From: Lactobacillus sp. CBA3606
Lineage (GTDB): Bacteria > Bacillota > Bacilli > Lactobacillales > Lactobacillaceae
Direction: 5' to 3'
Assembly (NCBI RefSeq): GCF_002970935.1
Contig: NZ_CP027194.1
Span: 1,984,001-2,048,000, forward strand
DNA: 64,000 nt
The notes beneath the pieces were generated by a model. It was not told the DNA's origin. It did not search any database and saw only the letters and a list, made by a program, of their open reading frames with translations. Positions 48,180 to 57,208 of this stretch are shown piece by piece (the stretch's first letter is position 1; every line of letters starts with the position of its first letter). A program made the position numbers and the translations under genes.

Positions 48180-51100
48180 TTATGCGTCAACAGTTTTTTC
48201 GGTAACTTGGACTAGGGTTTTTAAAGTGTCCAAGGCGGTTATTAATGGTTGGGCCTGATTTAAAGCCCAATTGGTGAGTAGATTTTGAGCGGTCGGGTCC
48301 AGCGAAAAGCTGACCGCTTGGGTTGTGGTAGGTAAGTCGGCGATGGTTTTAACGACGGTGAGCGGGATTGGGTGTAACGTTAACCATTGTTGAAAATTGG
48401 CTTGTGCCATCGTGGCAGCATCTGTAATCAGGCCGTCACTTAGCTGCCAAGTATCTAAGTGATAGCTGTCAGTCATCGCCGCTTGCCAAGCACTGGCAAA
48501 GGTTGCGCCTAAGCCAATGGTTTCACCGGTTGATTTCATCGCGGGGCTTAAAATAGTTGGCATGCCTGGTAATTTATTGAAGGAAAAGACTGGCGCTTTA
48601 ATGGCAATCTGGTCGCCAAGCGGATAGCCACCAGTTGGTAAGCCGAGTTCAGCCACAGTCTGACCCAGAATTAACTTAGTTGCCAATTGGGCGAGTGGTA
48701 AGTTAGTCACTTTACTCATGAAAGGCACGGTTCGACTGGCTCTTGGATTCACATCAATGACGGCAACTTTGGTCGCAGTGACCACGAATTGAATATTAAG
48801 TAGACCGACGCAATGGAGGATACGACTGAGTTTAGTCGCAATCTGGATAATGGTTTGCTGAATCGCTGGGGTTAAATATTGCGGCGGGTAGACCGCAATC
48901 GAATCTCCGGAATGCACGCCGGCGCCTTCCACATGTTCCATGATACCGGGAATCCAAACATCGTGACCATCGGATAAGACGTCGACTTCACATTCCTGAC
49001 CAGCTAAATAGTGGTCAATTAAAATGGGCGCGCCGGTACTAGCGGTGAGGGCCGTGTTGATGACGGGCGCTAGTTCAGCTTCGGTGTGGACGATAGCCAT
49101 TGCGCGGCCTCCAATGACAAAGCTCGGCCGGACCAATAATGGATAACCGATTGTAGCGGCAGCTTTAAGGGCTGCTGACCACGTGGTGACGGTGGTTCCC
49201 GGTGCTTGGAAAATTTGATGTGCATGTAGTAATGCGGCGAAATCCTGCCGATTTTCAGTTAAGTTAATTGTTGCGACACTGGTTCCCAAAATAGGCACGC
49301 CTAAGTCTGACAATGATTGGGCCAGATTAATCGCTGTTTGACCACCAAATTGAACAATCACGCCAAGTGGCCGTTCCAGGTTGATAATCGGCATTAAGGC
49401 TTCGACCGTCAAAGGTTCAAAATAGAGTTTATCAGAACTTGAAAAGTCCGTTGAGACGGTTTCAGGATTATTGTTGACAACAATTGCCTGGTAGCCTGCT
49501 TGTTGAATCGCTTTGACACAATGCACGGTGGTGTAGTCGAACTCGATGCCTTGGCCGATACGGATGGGGCCGGCACCTAAGACGAGGATGCTGTGTCCTA
49601 GTGGCTGGCTCTCATTGACTTGACCGAAAGCAGTACTGTAAAAATACGGCGTTGTACTGGCAAATTTGCCGGCACAGGTATCAACCATTTGATAAACGAT
49701 TGGCTGTTGGGCGGTTGCCGCTTGTATGTCAGCGGTAGCTAGACCGGAATAGTAGTGGCAAGTGGCGACACTTAATCCATATTTTTTAGCTGTTAAGAGG
49801 GTGTTAACGGTGGGCTGAGTGGTGAGCAATTGGGTTAATTGGCTGATGTGTTGCAATTTACGTAAGAAAAATGGTGTGATTTTTGTCAAGGCAGCAACTT
49901 TGGCTAGCGACCAATGCTGGGCAAAGGCGGCGAACAGGTAGAATAGCCGTTGATCAGTAGGTACTTGCAATGCCGCCGTCAATTCAGCAGTGGTGATGGG
50001 GGCGGCTGGTTGTAAGGTGGTTTGTAAAGTCATGGTCGTCTCTAATGAAGCTATCGCTTTTAAAGTCGCTTCTTCTAAAGTTGTGCCAATCGCCATCACT
50101 TCACCAGTGGCTTTCATTTGGGTGCCGAGGTGGGCATCCGCAGCGGGAAATTTATCAAAAGCAAAGCGTGGTAATTTGGCGACGACATAATCCAAAGCGG
50201 GTTCGAAAGCGGCGTAGGTCGTTTGAGTGATTGGATTTTTAATTTCAGCTAAATTAAGGCCAATCGCAATTGCGGCCGTGATTTTGGCAATTGGATAACC
50301 GGTTGCTTTGGAAGCGAGCGCTGATGACCGACTGACCCGGGGATTGACTTCGATAATGTAATACTGGGCACTGGCCGGGTCTTGGGCTAGCTGAACGTTA
50401 CAGCCACCACGAATCGCTAACGCTTCGACAATGGCTAACGCCGCATTTCGTAAAGTTTGGTATTCAGTGTCAGTCAAGGTCTGAGCGGGGGCGTAAACAA
50501 TTGAGTCACCAGTATGAATGCCGACGGGATCGAAGTTTTCCATACTGCAAACAATGATTTTCGTGCCGCTGTTATCACGCATGACTTCAAATTCAATTTC
50601 TTTAAAACCAGCGATACTTTGTTCGACTAAACACTCGTTAACTGGTGATAAGGCCAAACCGCGTTGCAAAATTGGGGTAAGGGCTGCTGCGTCGGTCGCA
50701 ATCCCACCGCCAAAGCCGCCAAGTGTAAAGGCAGGTCGCACAATGACGGGATAACCAATCTTAGCCGCAAATGCTAGGCCAGTTTTGACATGATGGACCG
50801 TCGTACTAGCGGGTGTTGGCTGTTTTAGCGACTGCATGAGCGCTTTAAAAGCCGCGCGGTCTTCAGCTTGATTAATGGTTGCAAGCGAGGTTCCAAGGAC
50901 CTGAATATGTAGTCGCTCTAAAACACCAGCTTGGGCTAAGGCCATTGCTAAATTTAACCCAGTTTGACCACCTAGTGTTGGTAACAAGGCGTCGGGGTGC
51001 GTCTGTTCTAACACTTGGGTGACGCTAGCTAAGGTCAATGGTTTTAGGAAAACCTCATCGGCCGTCGTGGTGTCGGTCATAATAGTTGCTGGATTAGAGT

Positions 51101-51242
51101 TAATCAAAATGACATGGTAACCGTTGGCTTTTAAACTCAGGCAGGCTTGGGTGCCGGCATAATCAAATTCGGCGGCCTGACCGATTTTAATGGGGCCGGA
51201 GCCGATTACGGCAATTGACTGAATCTGGGTGTTTTTAGGCAT
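48180..51242 (-). CDS. carB: Carbamoyl-phosphate synthase large chain
   Basis: 1020 residues. Two homologous ATP-grasp halves begin [15 protein letters not shown] (near residue 13) and [15 protein letters not shown] (near 556); the C-terminal allosteric domain is shorter and weakly conserved. It makes carbamoyl phosphate from glutamine-derived ammonia, bicarbonate and two ATP. Its length and linkage to argF suggest the arginine-responsive paralogue known in L. plantarum, distinct from the pyrimidine one. Overlaps carA by 8 bases. Confidence 0.95.
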   Translation of the reverse strand: MPKNTQIQSIAVIGSGPIKIGQAAEFDYAGTQACLSLKANGYHVILINSNPATIMTDTTTADEVFLKPLTLASVTQVLEQTHPDALLPTLGGQTGLNLAMALAQAGVLERLHIQVLGTSLATINQAEDRAAFKALMQSLKQPTPASTTVHHVKTGLAFAAKIGYPVIVRPAFTLGGFGGGIATDAAALTPILQRGLALSPVNECLVEQSIAGFKEIEFEVMRDNSGTKIIVCSMENFDPVGIHTGDSIVYAPAQTLTDTEYQTLRNAALAIVEALAIRGGCNVQLAQDPASAQYYIIEVNPRVSRSSALASKATGYPIAKITAAIAIGLNLAEIKNPITQTTYAAFEPALDYVVAKLPRFAFDKFPAADAHLGTQMKATGEVMAIGTTLEEATLKAIASLETTMTLQTTLQPAAPITTAELTAALQVPTDQRLFYLFAAFAQHWSLAKVAALTKITPFFLRKLQHISQLTQLLTTQPTVNTLLTAKKYGLSVATCHYYSGLATADIQAATAQQPIVYQMVDTCAGKFASTTPYFYSTAFGQVNESQPLGHSILVLGAGPIRIGQGIEFDYTTVHCVKAIQQAGYQAIVVNNNPETVSTDFSSSDKLYFEPLTVEALMPIINLERPLGVIVQFGGQTAINLAQSLSDLGVPILGTSVATINLTENRQDFAALLHAHQIFQAPGTTVTTWSAALKAAATIGYPLLVRPSFVIGGRAMAIVHTEAELAPVINTALTASTGAPILIDHYLAGQECEVDVLSDGHDVWIPGIMEHVEGAGVHSGDSIAVYPPQYLTPAIQQTIIQIATKLSRILHCVGLLNIQFVVTATKVAVIDVNPRASRTVPFMSKVTNLPLAQLATKLILGQTVAELGLPTGGYPLGDQIAIKAPVFSFNKLPGMPTILSPAMKSTGETIGLGATFASAWQAAMTDSYHLDTWQLSDGLITDAATMAQANFQQWLTLHPIPLTVVKTIADLPTTTQAVSFSLDPTAQNLLTNWALNQAQPLITALDTLKTLVQVTEKTVDA

Positions 51243-52305
51243 TAATGGTGACCTCCTTTAGAATAGTTTGGATGAATTGATCAAAAAATTGGCCGGCTTC
51301 TTGTGGTCCAGGATGTGCTTCGGGGTGGAACTGAACGGACATCACGGTTCCCTGGGGTAAACGCAAGCCTTCAATACTGCCATCATTGAGTTCCGTGTAG
51401 GTAACTTGTAAGGGTGTTTTGGTTAGCGATGTTGGATCGACCGCATAGTCATGATTTTGGGCGGTGATTAGGACGTTGCCAGTTGCAGTTGCTTGAACGG
51501 GATGGTTGAGACCATGATGTCCAAATGGCAATTGGTAGGTTTTAGCGCCATAGGCTAGCGCAATTAATTGATGGCCCAAACAAATACCAGCTAATGGATA
51601 GTGACGTGCGAGTTGGCGAATCAAAGGCAAAATAGTGCTGTAAGCTTGTGGGTCTCCAGGGCCATTGGATAAAAAGATGCCATCCGGATGGTAGGCCATA
51701 ATCGTTTTGAGCGAACTAGTTGCTGACAGCACACTAACTTGGCAACCGCGGCTTTGTAATGCGGTGGTAATAGCTTGTTTTTCACCAAAATCCAGTAAGA
51801 CTAAATGGGGGTGCTGCGTTGTTGAGGGCCATGCTGGTAACGGTTTTGCTGCTAATTGCTTTAAGGGGATCTGCTTTAGCTGGGTGGCAAAGTCGGTAAC
51901 GGGCTGATTACTCAGAATCGCTGGTTGGGTACCGGTCATCCGCAAATGGTGAGTTAAGGCACGTGTATCCACCGCTTGAATCCCCGGAATATGGTGTGTT
52001 AATAAAAAGTTGTCTAAGGATTGTCGACTAGTGTAATGGTCCGCAAAGTCAGCTAACTCATGTACGATAACGGCTTGGGCGCCAATCGTGGCGGCCTGAC
52101 TAACCGTAGCGTCAATCCCGTAATTGCCAATTAAGGGATAGGTGAAAGCGATGAGTTGGTTGAGATAGGAAGGATCAGTGATGGTTTCTTGATAACCGGT
52201 CATCCCCGTATTAAAAACTAAGGGACCCGCACCCAGCACGTTAAGATCGCCAAAGCCGGTGCCAGTCCATTGCGTACCATCAGCTAATGTTAAAAATTTT
52301 TCCAT
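51235..52305 (-). CDS. carA: Carbamoyl-phosphate synthase small chain
   Basis: 356 residues. N-terminal CPSase domain and C-terminal class I glutaminase with [10 protein letters not shown] (nucleophilic Cys) and [10 protein letters not shown] (catalytic His-Glu). It provides ammonia to CarB. The ATG at 52305 has GAAAGG upstream on the minus strand. The promoter lies in the divergent gap shared with argF. Confidence 0.95.
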   Translation of the reverse strand: MEKFLTLADGTQWTGTGFGDLNVLGAGPLVFNTGMTGYQETITDPSYLNQLIAFTYPLIGNYGIDATVSQAATIGAQAVIVHELADFADHYTSRQSLDNFLLTHHIPGIQAVDTRALTHHLRMTGTQPAILSNQPVTDFATQLKQIPLKQLAAKPLPAWPSTTQHPHLVLLDFGEKQAITTALQSRGCQVSVLSATSSLKTIMAYHPDGIFLSNGPGDPQAYSTILPLIRQLARHYPLAGICLGHQLIALAYGAKTYQLPFGHHGLNHPVQATATGNVLITAQNHDYAVDPTSLTKTPLQVTYTELNDGSIEGLRLPQGTVMSVQFHPEAHPGPQEAGQFFDQFIQTILKEVTINA

Positions 52306-52570
52306 CCGACCACGACCTTTCTAATGAAATGATTAAAATCATTTTTCGTATGAGCTAAGTAAACTATTATTCTAATAGGATGTCAAGGTGTATTATACAT
52401 ATTTTATGCATAAACACGATTTAATACGATATAATATTCAATAAAATCATTATTTGTGAATATTTCATCAGGAAAGCCTTGCATCTGACAGATGATTAGA
52501 ATATAGTGTGAAACAAGCGCATGTTAGTGATAATGAGACGATTAAGTCAATTGGAAGTGGAGTGAATTGG
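52306..52570. promoter_or_regulatory. Divergent carA/argF control region with ARG-box-like dyads
   Basis: AAATGATT-AA-AATCATTT (52327-52344) is a perfect 8-base dyad in the carA leader. A 21-base near-palindrome (52393-52413, arms TTATACAT and TGCATAA) lies mid-gap. A further AT-rich stretch with TGAATATTTCA is near 52457-52467. These resemble ArgR boxes in size, A/T content and symmetry. TATAAT (52430-52435) is the probable argF -10; on the minus strand TTGACA (52379-52384 region) and a TATAAT near 52391-52396 suit carA. Confidence 0.6.
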
Positions 52571-53587
52571 ATGAATCATTTTGAAGGTCGATCATTTTTA
52601 AAGGAAATAGATTACACATCAGCGGAGTTAACTTATTTAATTGATTTTGCGATTCATTTAAAAGCGTTGAAGCAACAGCATATTCCACATCCTTATTTAC
52701 AAGGTAAGAATATTGCGTTGTTATTTGAAAAAGCGTCAACCCGAACGCGCTCGGCGTTCACCGTTGCGGCCAATGACTTAGGCGCCCATCCGGAGTTTTT
52801 GGGACAGGCGGATATTCAGTTAGGAAAAAAAGAATCAGTTATTGATACGGCTAAAGTGTTAGGTAGCATGTTTGATGGCATTGAATTTCGTGGCTTTAAC
52901 CAAAAAACGGTTACGCAGTTGGCTGAATATAGTGGGGTGCCAGTGTGGAATGGTTTAACCGATACTTGGCATCCCACACAAATGATTGCGGATTTTATGA
53001 CTTTGAAAGAACATTTTGGGTATTTAGCGGGTTTGACGTTAACTTACGTCGGTGATGGCCGCAATAATATGGCGAACAGTCTGTTAGTTACCGGTGCAAT
53101 GTTGGGTGTCAACGTCAAGATCGGTGCGCCAACCGACTTACAACCGGCGCCTAAAATAGTTGCGATTGCGCAACAACTAGCGGCTAAAAGTGGGAGTCAG
53201 TTGCTGATTACTGCCGATCCGCAACAAGCTGTCGCTCAGGCGGATGCCTTATATACGGATGTTTGGGTATCAATGGGCGAACAAGTTGATTATGGGCAAC
53301 GCATTCAGGCATTATTGCCATTTCAGCTTAATGCGGCCTTAGTTGCTGCAACCGGGAAAACCACAACGGTTGTGATGCATTGCTTGCCAGCAATTCATGA
53401 TCAGCAAACCGTCATTGGTGCAAAATTGGGACAACAATTTAATTTGGCTGCGGTAGAAATTACAGATGCTGTCTTCAATGGGCCACAAGCGGTCATTTTT
53501 CAAGAAGCTGGGAATCGAATGCCTGCGATTAAGGCCATCATGGCAGTCAGTCTGGGTCATTTATTCATTCCAGACCAGCTTTTTTGA
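52571..53587 (+). CDS. argF: Ornithine carbamoyltransferase
   Basis: 338 residues from ATG 52571 (GGAG about ten bases upstream). The carbamoyl-phosphate loop STRTR is at 56-60; HPTQMIADF and the ornithine-site MHCLP are intact. It converts ornithine plus carbamoyl phosphate to citrulline. Divergent from carAB, which makes its substrate. The last codons and the stop (CTT TTT TGA) run into the left end of an IS element. Biosynthetic ArgF is favoured over catabolic ArcB by context. Confidence 0.94.
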   Translation: MNHFEGRSFLKEIDYTSAELTYLIDFAIHLKALKQQHIPHPYLQGKNIALLFEKASTRTRSAFTVAANDLGAHPEFLGQADIQLGKKESVIDTAKVLGSMFDGIEFRGFNQKTVTQLAEYSGVPVWNGLTDTWHPTQMIADFMTLKEHFGYLAGLTLTYVGDGRNNMANSLLVTGAMLGVNVKIGAPTDLQPAPKIVAIAQQLAAKSGSQLLITADPQQAVAQADALYTDVWVSMGEQVDYGQRIQALLPFQLNAALVAATGKTTTVVMHCLPAIHDQQTVIGAKLGQQFNLAAVEITDAVFNGPQAVIFQEAGNRMPAIKAIMAVSLGHLFIPDQLF

Positions 53588-55091
53588 AATTAGGCGAGGA
53601 AACACGTTCTTTCAAGGACATGATGAATCGCTTTTTGGTTTGTAAGTAGCGTCTATTTAGTAGAAATTGTTTCAAAATACGGATTTAGTATTGAACGGAT
53701 GGAAATTGGTCACGACGATTGTAGCCACTTATTAGTTAATGTACCGCAAAAGTTATCGGCACCACTAACCAGCAAGTAATTGTTAAATATATCAACGGCC
53801 GACGAATAAGAGAGGTATCTTTAGATGACACTGCGGGCAATTAAAACAAGAATATACCCTCAAATTAATCAACAAGAAAAAATCATTAACAACTTTGGTT
53901 GCTGTCGTTTTGTTTGGAACCAACTATTGAGCATGCAGATTGAGCGCCATAATAACGGTGGCGCCTACGTCAACGAATTTGGCATGAATGATCTGATTAA
54001 GTGTCTCAAACAGGAATACCCATTCCTCAAGCAAGCGGAATCAACCAGTCTTTTACATGTTAGTCGTGATTTACATCATGCTTTTCAGAAATTATTTAAG
54101 GAACACGTTGGTTTTCCGAAGTTCAAATCACGTAAGTTTCCCAAACAGAGTTATCAGTCTAATTCAGTCAATCATAATATTAGTCAAACAAGCCAACACC
54201 TGATCAGATTACCCAAACTAGGAAATATTGCCTTTAAATCTGGCCGACAACTCACCGGTAAGATTAAGAATGTCACAATCCGGCTATCCGCTACCGGCAA
54301 ATATTACGCCATTGTGTTAGTCGATAATGACGTCCAAAAACTGCCTAAAACTAAGCAATCGGTTGGGATTGATATGGGCGTAGCGGATCTAATGATTACC
54401 AGTGATGGGGTCAAATATCCCACCATTCGTTTTGATAAAGCCTTATCGCAAAAGAAACATTACTGGGAAAAACGGCTAGCCCGACGTCGGTTACAAGCCA
54501 TGCAAGAAATTGCGTGGGATAAACACAATCAAGTAGTAGAGCCGCGTGAATTGAACGACTTCAGTAATTATCGCAAGGCGCGTCTCATGGTTGCCAAATA
54601 TAACGAAAAAATCGCTAATCAGCGAAATAACTATTTGCATCAACTCACCAAGAAACTGGTAACGTTGTACGATGTGATTAAAATTGAAGATTTGAAAACC
54701 AAAAATCTTCTCAGCAATCATCGGTTAGCTCGAGCAATTGCCAATCAAGCCTGGCGGGAACTACGCACTCAACTTGACTATAAATGTGCTTGGTATGGTA
54801 AGCAACTGGTCACTGTGAACCCCAGGAAAACTAGTCAAATCTGTGCTGACTGTGGTTACGATGACGGCAAGCATGGGCTCGCTATCCGACAATGGACATG
54901 TCCTAGTTGTGGTGTTAATCATGATCGTGACATTAACGCCGCCAAGAATATATTAAAAGCTTAAAGAAAAGGCTAACTAGGCTCGGAACGAGCCGTGATA
55001 AATAGCTGTAACCGCTGTGCATAGTGCTCGCACTATTGTGTAAGTTGGCAGTGTTCTCAGAAGCTCAGTCATTCATGGCCGAGTAGTTCAC
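53580..55091 (+). mobile_element. IS200/IS605-family element, TnpB only (copy 2)
   Basis: Left end TTTTTTGAAATTAGGCGAGG at 53580 and right end GAGTAGTTCAC ending at 55091 match copy 1. No tnpA. Relative to copy 1 it has a shorter segment between the left end and tnpB (about 40 bases fewer). It sits between argF and queT, touching the argF stop on one side and the queT promoter on the other. Confidence 0.82.
53825..54964 (+). CDS. tnpB: TnpB RNA-guided endonuclease (copy 2)
   Basis: 379 residues with D183, E288, the DRD motif at 367-369 and four zinc cysteines all kept; GAGAGG precedes the start. Outside residues 122-135 it differs from copy 1 at nine positions only, most of them conservative (for example E194D, V201I), while the segment 122-135 has eight changes. 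Both copies therefore look functional. GC and codon use resemble the host. Confidence 0.95.
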   Translation: MTLRAIKTRIYPQINQQEKIINNFGCCRFVWNQLLSMQIERHNNGGAYVNEFGMNDLIKCLKQEYPFLKQAESTSLLHVSRDLHHAFQKLFKEHVGFPKFKSRKFPKQSYQSNSVNHNISQTSQHLIRLPKLGNIAFKSGRQLTGKIKNVTIRLSATGKYYAIVLVDNDVQKLPKTKQSVGIDMGVADLMITSDGVKYPTIRFDKALSQKKHYWEKRLARRRLQAMQEIAWDKHNQVVEPRELNDFSNYRKARLMVAKYNEKIANQRNNYLHQLTKKLVTLYDVIKIEDLKTKNLLSNHRLARAIANQAWRELRTQLDYKCAWYGKQLVTVNPRKTSQICADCGYDDGKHGLAIRQWTCPSCGVNHDRDINAAKNILKA

Positions 55092-55111
55092 AGCTAAGTG
55101 GCCCTTGCGAT
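54938..55111 (+). ncRNA. Predicted omega RNA and guide of TnpB copy 2
   Basis: Same scaffold as copy 1, with GGCTCG-GAA-CGAGCC near 54979 and the terminal stem CTCAGTCA/TGGCCGAG. The sequence after the right end, AGCTAAGTGGCCCTTG (from 55092), would be the guide and differs from copy 1. 5' limit not determinable. Confidence 0.58.
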
Positions 55112-55133
55112 AGGGTTGTGCCAGTGCTACGAT
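55105..55133 (+). promoter_or_regulatory. Promoter of queT
   Basis: TTGCGA (55105-55110), 17-base spacer, TACGAT (55128-55133). It begins 14 bases after the IS right end and yields a transcript that starts just before the riboswitch. Confidence 0.75.
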
Positions 55134-55152
55134 GGAATCCGCTGTAAAAAAA

Positions 55153-55192
55153 TACGTGGTTCGTAACCATCCCACGTTAAAAAACTAGGAGG
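55153..55192 (+). promoter_or_regulatory. preQ1-I riboswitch overlapping the queT SD
   Basis: Stem ACGTGG/CCACGT (55154-55159, 55172-55177) encloses a 12-base loop TTCGTAACCATC; the 3' tail TAAAAAACTAGGAGG carries the A-rich strand typical of the H-type pseudoknot and ends in the SD AGGAGG. This matches preQ1 class I aptamers. Ligand binding should sequester the SD, so control is probably translational. Confidence 0.9.
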
Positions 55193-55202
55193 ATTTTGCA
55201 AT

Positions 55203-55712
55203 ATGACGCAATCAAAAATTCGGCCGTGGATTATTAATGCTTTAGTCGCGGCTATTTATATCGTTTTATCCGTTGGTCCGGCTGCTTTTAACTTAGCTTC
55301 GGGCGCTATTCAATTCCGAGTTTCGGAAGGCTTGAATCATCTGGTCGTCTTTAACCGGAAATATATTTGGGGGATTGTGGCGGGAGTTATCTTATTTGAT
55401 GCCTTTGGCCCGGGAGCTAGCTTACTAAACGTGGTCTTTGGTGGGGCGCAATCGCTAATTGCCTTGTTAGTTGTGAGTTGGCTTGGCCCCAAACTCACCA
55501 AAGTTTGGCAACGCTTGGTCTTAAATATTATTTTATTTACTATTTCAATGTGCATGATTGCTTGGATGTTAATGCTAGTTGGTGGCGCGACAGCCTTTTG
55601 GCCAACTTACTTAACGACGGCCCTTTCTGAATTCATTATCATGACGATTACGGCGCCCATTATGGTTGGTTTGAATCGTATCTTACAATTTAGTGACCGC
55701 ATTAGTCGGTAA
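55203..55712 (+). CDS. queT: QueT-family queuosine-precursor transporter (ECF S-component)
   Basis: 169 residues with five to six membrane helices. The loop QFRVSEGLNHLVVFNRKYIWG is typical of the QueT family. It would capture preQ1 or related queuosine precursors and use the shared ECF energising module encoded elsewhere. The preQ1-I riboswitch directly in front supports this function strongly. ATG 55203 follows AGGAGG at 55187-55192. Confidence 0.92.
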   Translation: MTQSKIRPWIINALVAAIYIVLSVGPAAFNLASGAIQFRVSEGLNHLVVFNRKYIWGIVAGVILFDAFGPGASLLNVVFGGAQSLIALLVVSWLGPKLTKVWQRLVLNIILFTISMCMIAWMLMLVGGATAFWPTYLTTALSEFIIMTITAPIMVGLNRILQFSDRISR

Positions 55713-55717
55713 CTTTA

Positions 55718-55754
55718 AAAAACTGGTCGGCAATTACTTGTCTGACCAGTTTTT
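55718..55754 (+). terminator. Terminator after queT
   Basis: AAAAACTGGTC/GACCAGTTTTT stem with a 15-base loop. Confidence 0.88.
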
Positions 55755-55963
55755 GTTGTCGATTTAATTTGAAAGGCGTAAACGATTTGTCGAGAGACAT
55801 TAACGCGAAAAGTTACTTTGTTTTGACGTTAATGTCGTTATTTAGCACGTTGGTGTCGTTATTGCGAGTACGATGTTGATTAGGCTTATACTGAATTTAG
55901 TTGTTGAGCAACTATTATTGGGTGAACTTTTCGTAATCAAGTCGTTAGGATGGGTGGTTACTA

Positions 55964-56254
55964 ATGAATTTAAAGCAAAAAAAGAACCAAAGAGCTAAGA
56001 CGGATAGTTTGAAGCAGTTGACAGAGCTAAGTGCTGATCCAAGTATTTCAGCGGTTGAACGGCAATTACTAGCGCAGTCACAACTGGAACTAACTAAGGG
56101 GACCTATGAGGAACAAGTCGCAACTAGCTTAGAATCACAATTGGCCCATTTAGCTTTAAAGCAAGAATTAACGCCAGTTTTAGTACCATTTTTGAGTGAA
56201 CTATCGCGTCAACATCTTGGCACTGGTAAGCGCGGGATGGTTTATTTCGATTAA
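55964..56254 (+). CDS. Small helical protein, possible bacteriocin immunity protein
   Basis: 96 residues, no signal peptide, predicted mostly helical. Central DPSIS, the spacing of Leu residues and the end LSELSRQHLGTGKRGMVYFD resemble EntA-type immunity proteins, whose C-terminus has a similar LSEIGR...Y pattern. The similarity is judged by eye and is weak. No bacteriocin gene or leader was found nearby. GGATGGGTGG lies upstream of ATG 55964. Confidence 0.5.
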   Translation: MNLKQKKNQRAKTDSLKQLTELSADPSISAVERQLLAQSQLELTKGTYEEQVATSLESQLAHLALKQELTPVLVPFLSELSRQHLGTGKRGMVYFD

Positions 56255-56314
56255 ACGAATTGAAGCACAATAAGCGGAAACTTTAGTCAGTATTGCTTTA
56301 AATCAAGATGTTAG

Positions 56315-56406
56315 AAAAAAGCGTGGGACAAACGAAAAAACAGTCATTGCAAGGATTCATAACTTGCAATGACTGTTTTGCATGTCGATTTTTGTCTCGC
56401 GCTTTT
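56315..56406. terminator. Large nested bidirectional terminator
   Basis: Outer arms AAAAAAGCGTGGGACAAA and TTTGTCTCGCGCTTTTT enclose a second perfect stem AACAGTCATTGCAAG/CTTGCAATGACTGTT. It ends both the small helical gene and the convergent CBS gene. The GTGGGACAAA/TTTGTCTCGC form is often seen as a repeated terminator in lactobacilli. Confidence 0.85.
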
Positions 56407-56421
56407 TAATAATGGTGTGGA

Positions 56422-57060
56422 TTATTCAGCTTGTAAATCTTCCACTTCAATCACCTTAAATTGTTTGCGATTCAAGTTATCGGTAATGCGTTTGAGTTTT
56501 TCCGTATCAACGTCTTCTGGCAAGGTGAATAAGGTCCGATGACCGAGCGTGCCGCTTTGCACATCTAGCGTCAAACAACCAGCAATTGAGGTGTATTTCG
56601 TGATGATCTTGGCCATGGCGGCTAAGTCACCCCGTTCACCAATTGAAACGACAGTCAAAACATAGCTGCCAACGTTGACGTTCCAAGATTGTGAGAGCAT
56701 GTCGAGGAGCCGCGTATGGGTCAAGATGCCGTAGAAATAACCATGTTCATCTAAAACGGCGATGTAAGGTAAGTCTTTAATTGAGAAGAAGACATTGTAA
56801 AAAGCAGCGTCGACTTGGATTGTTTTGGTGGCATTCTTTAACAGCGCCGTAACTGGCAATGACATATCACCACCACGTGATTTATGCCGATAGATGTGCA
56901 TTTTATAAACGTTACCGCGGAAAATGTGACCGGTTTCGTCTAGGATTGGGACACACCGGAAGCCAGAATCTTCTAAGACTTGGAGCGCTTCCGCTAGTGT
57001 TGCGTCGGCGGTGACCGTAGTTAAACGTTCTTTCGGTTTAACGAGTGTTTTTAATAACAT
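56422..57060 (-). CDS. CBS-domain protein, CbpA-like
   Basis: 212 residues. Two CBS motifs (residues about 10-65 and 75-135) are followed by an ACT/BON-like domain (about 140-210, starting GSYVLTVVSIGERGDLAAM). Similar proteins in Listeria and lactobacilli bind cyclic di-AMP (CbpA group). The ligand here is inferred from architecture and could also be another adenylate. Transcribed alone on the minus strand. Confidence 0.75.
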   Translation of the reverse strand: MLLKTLVKPKERLTTVTADATLAEALQVLEDSGFRCVPILDETGHIFRGNVYKMHIYRHKSRGGDMSLPVTALLKNATKTIQVDAAFYNVFFSIKDLPYIAVLDEHGYFYGILTHTRLLDMLSQSWNVNVGSYVLTVVSIGERGDLAAMAKIITKYTSIAGCLTLDVQSGTLGHRTLFTLPEDVDTEKLKRITDNLNRKQFKVIEVEDLQAE

Positions 57061-57154
57061 GATAAATCCCCCAATTATTAGTTTATTTTAATAAAGCATA
57101 CCATAAAAGCCAGGTTGGTGGGGGAGTAATATACGCCGTGTGATAGTCATGAAT

Positions 57155-57192
57155 CAAAAAAGGCCAGTCCGATAAGTGACCGGACTGACTTC
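57155..57192 (-). terminator. Terminator of the L,D-transpeptidase gene
   Basis: On the minus strand CAGTCCG/CGGACTG stem followed by GCCTTTTTT. Confidence 0.82.
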
Positions 57193-57208
57193 TTAAATTA
57201 GATTTAAA

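Noticed and set aside
52508-52570. Longer argF start at GTG 52508
   Set aside because: The additional 21 residues are unlike the family N-terminus; ATG 52571 has a better SD.
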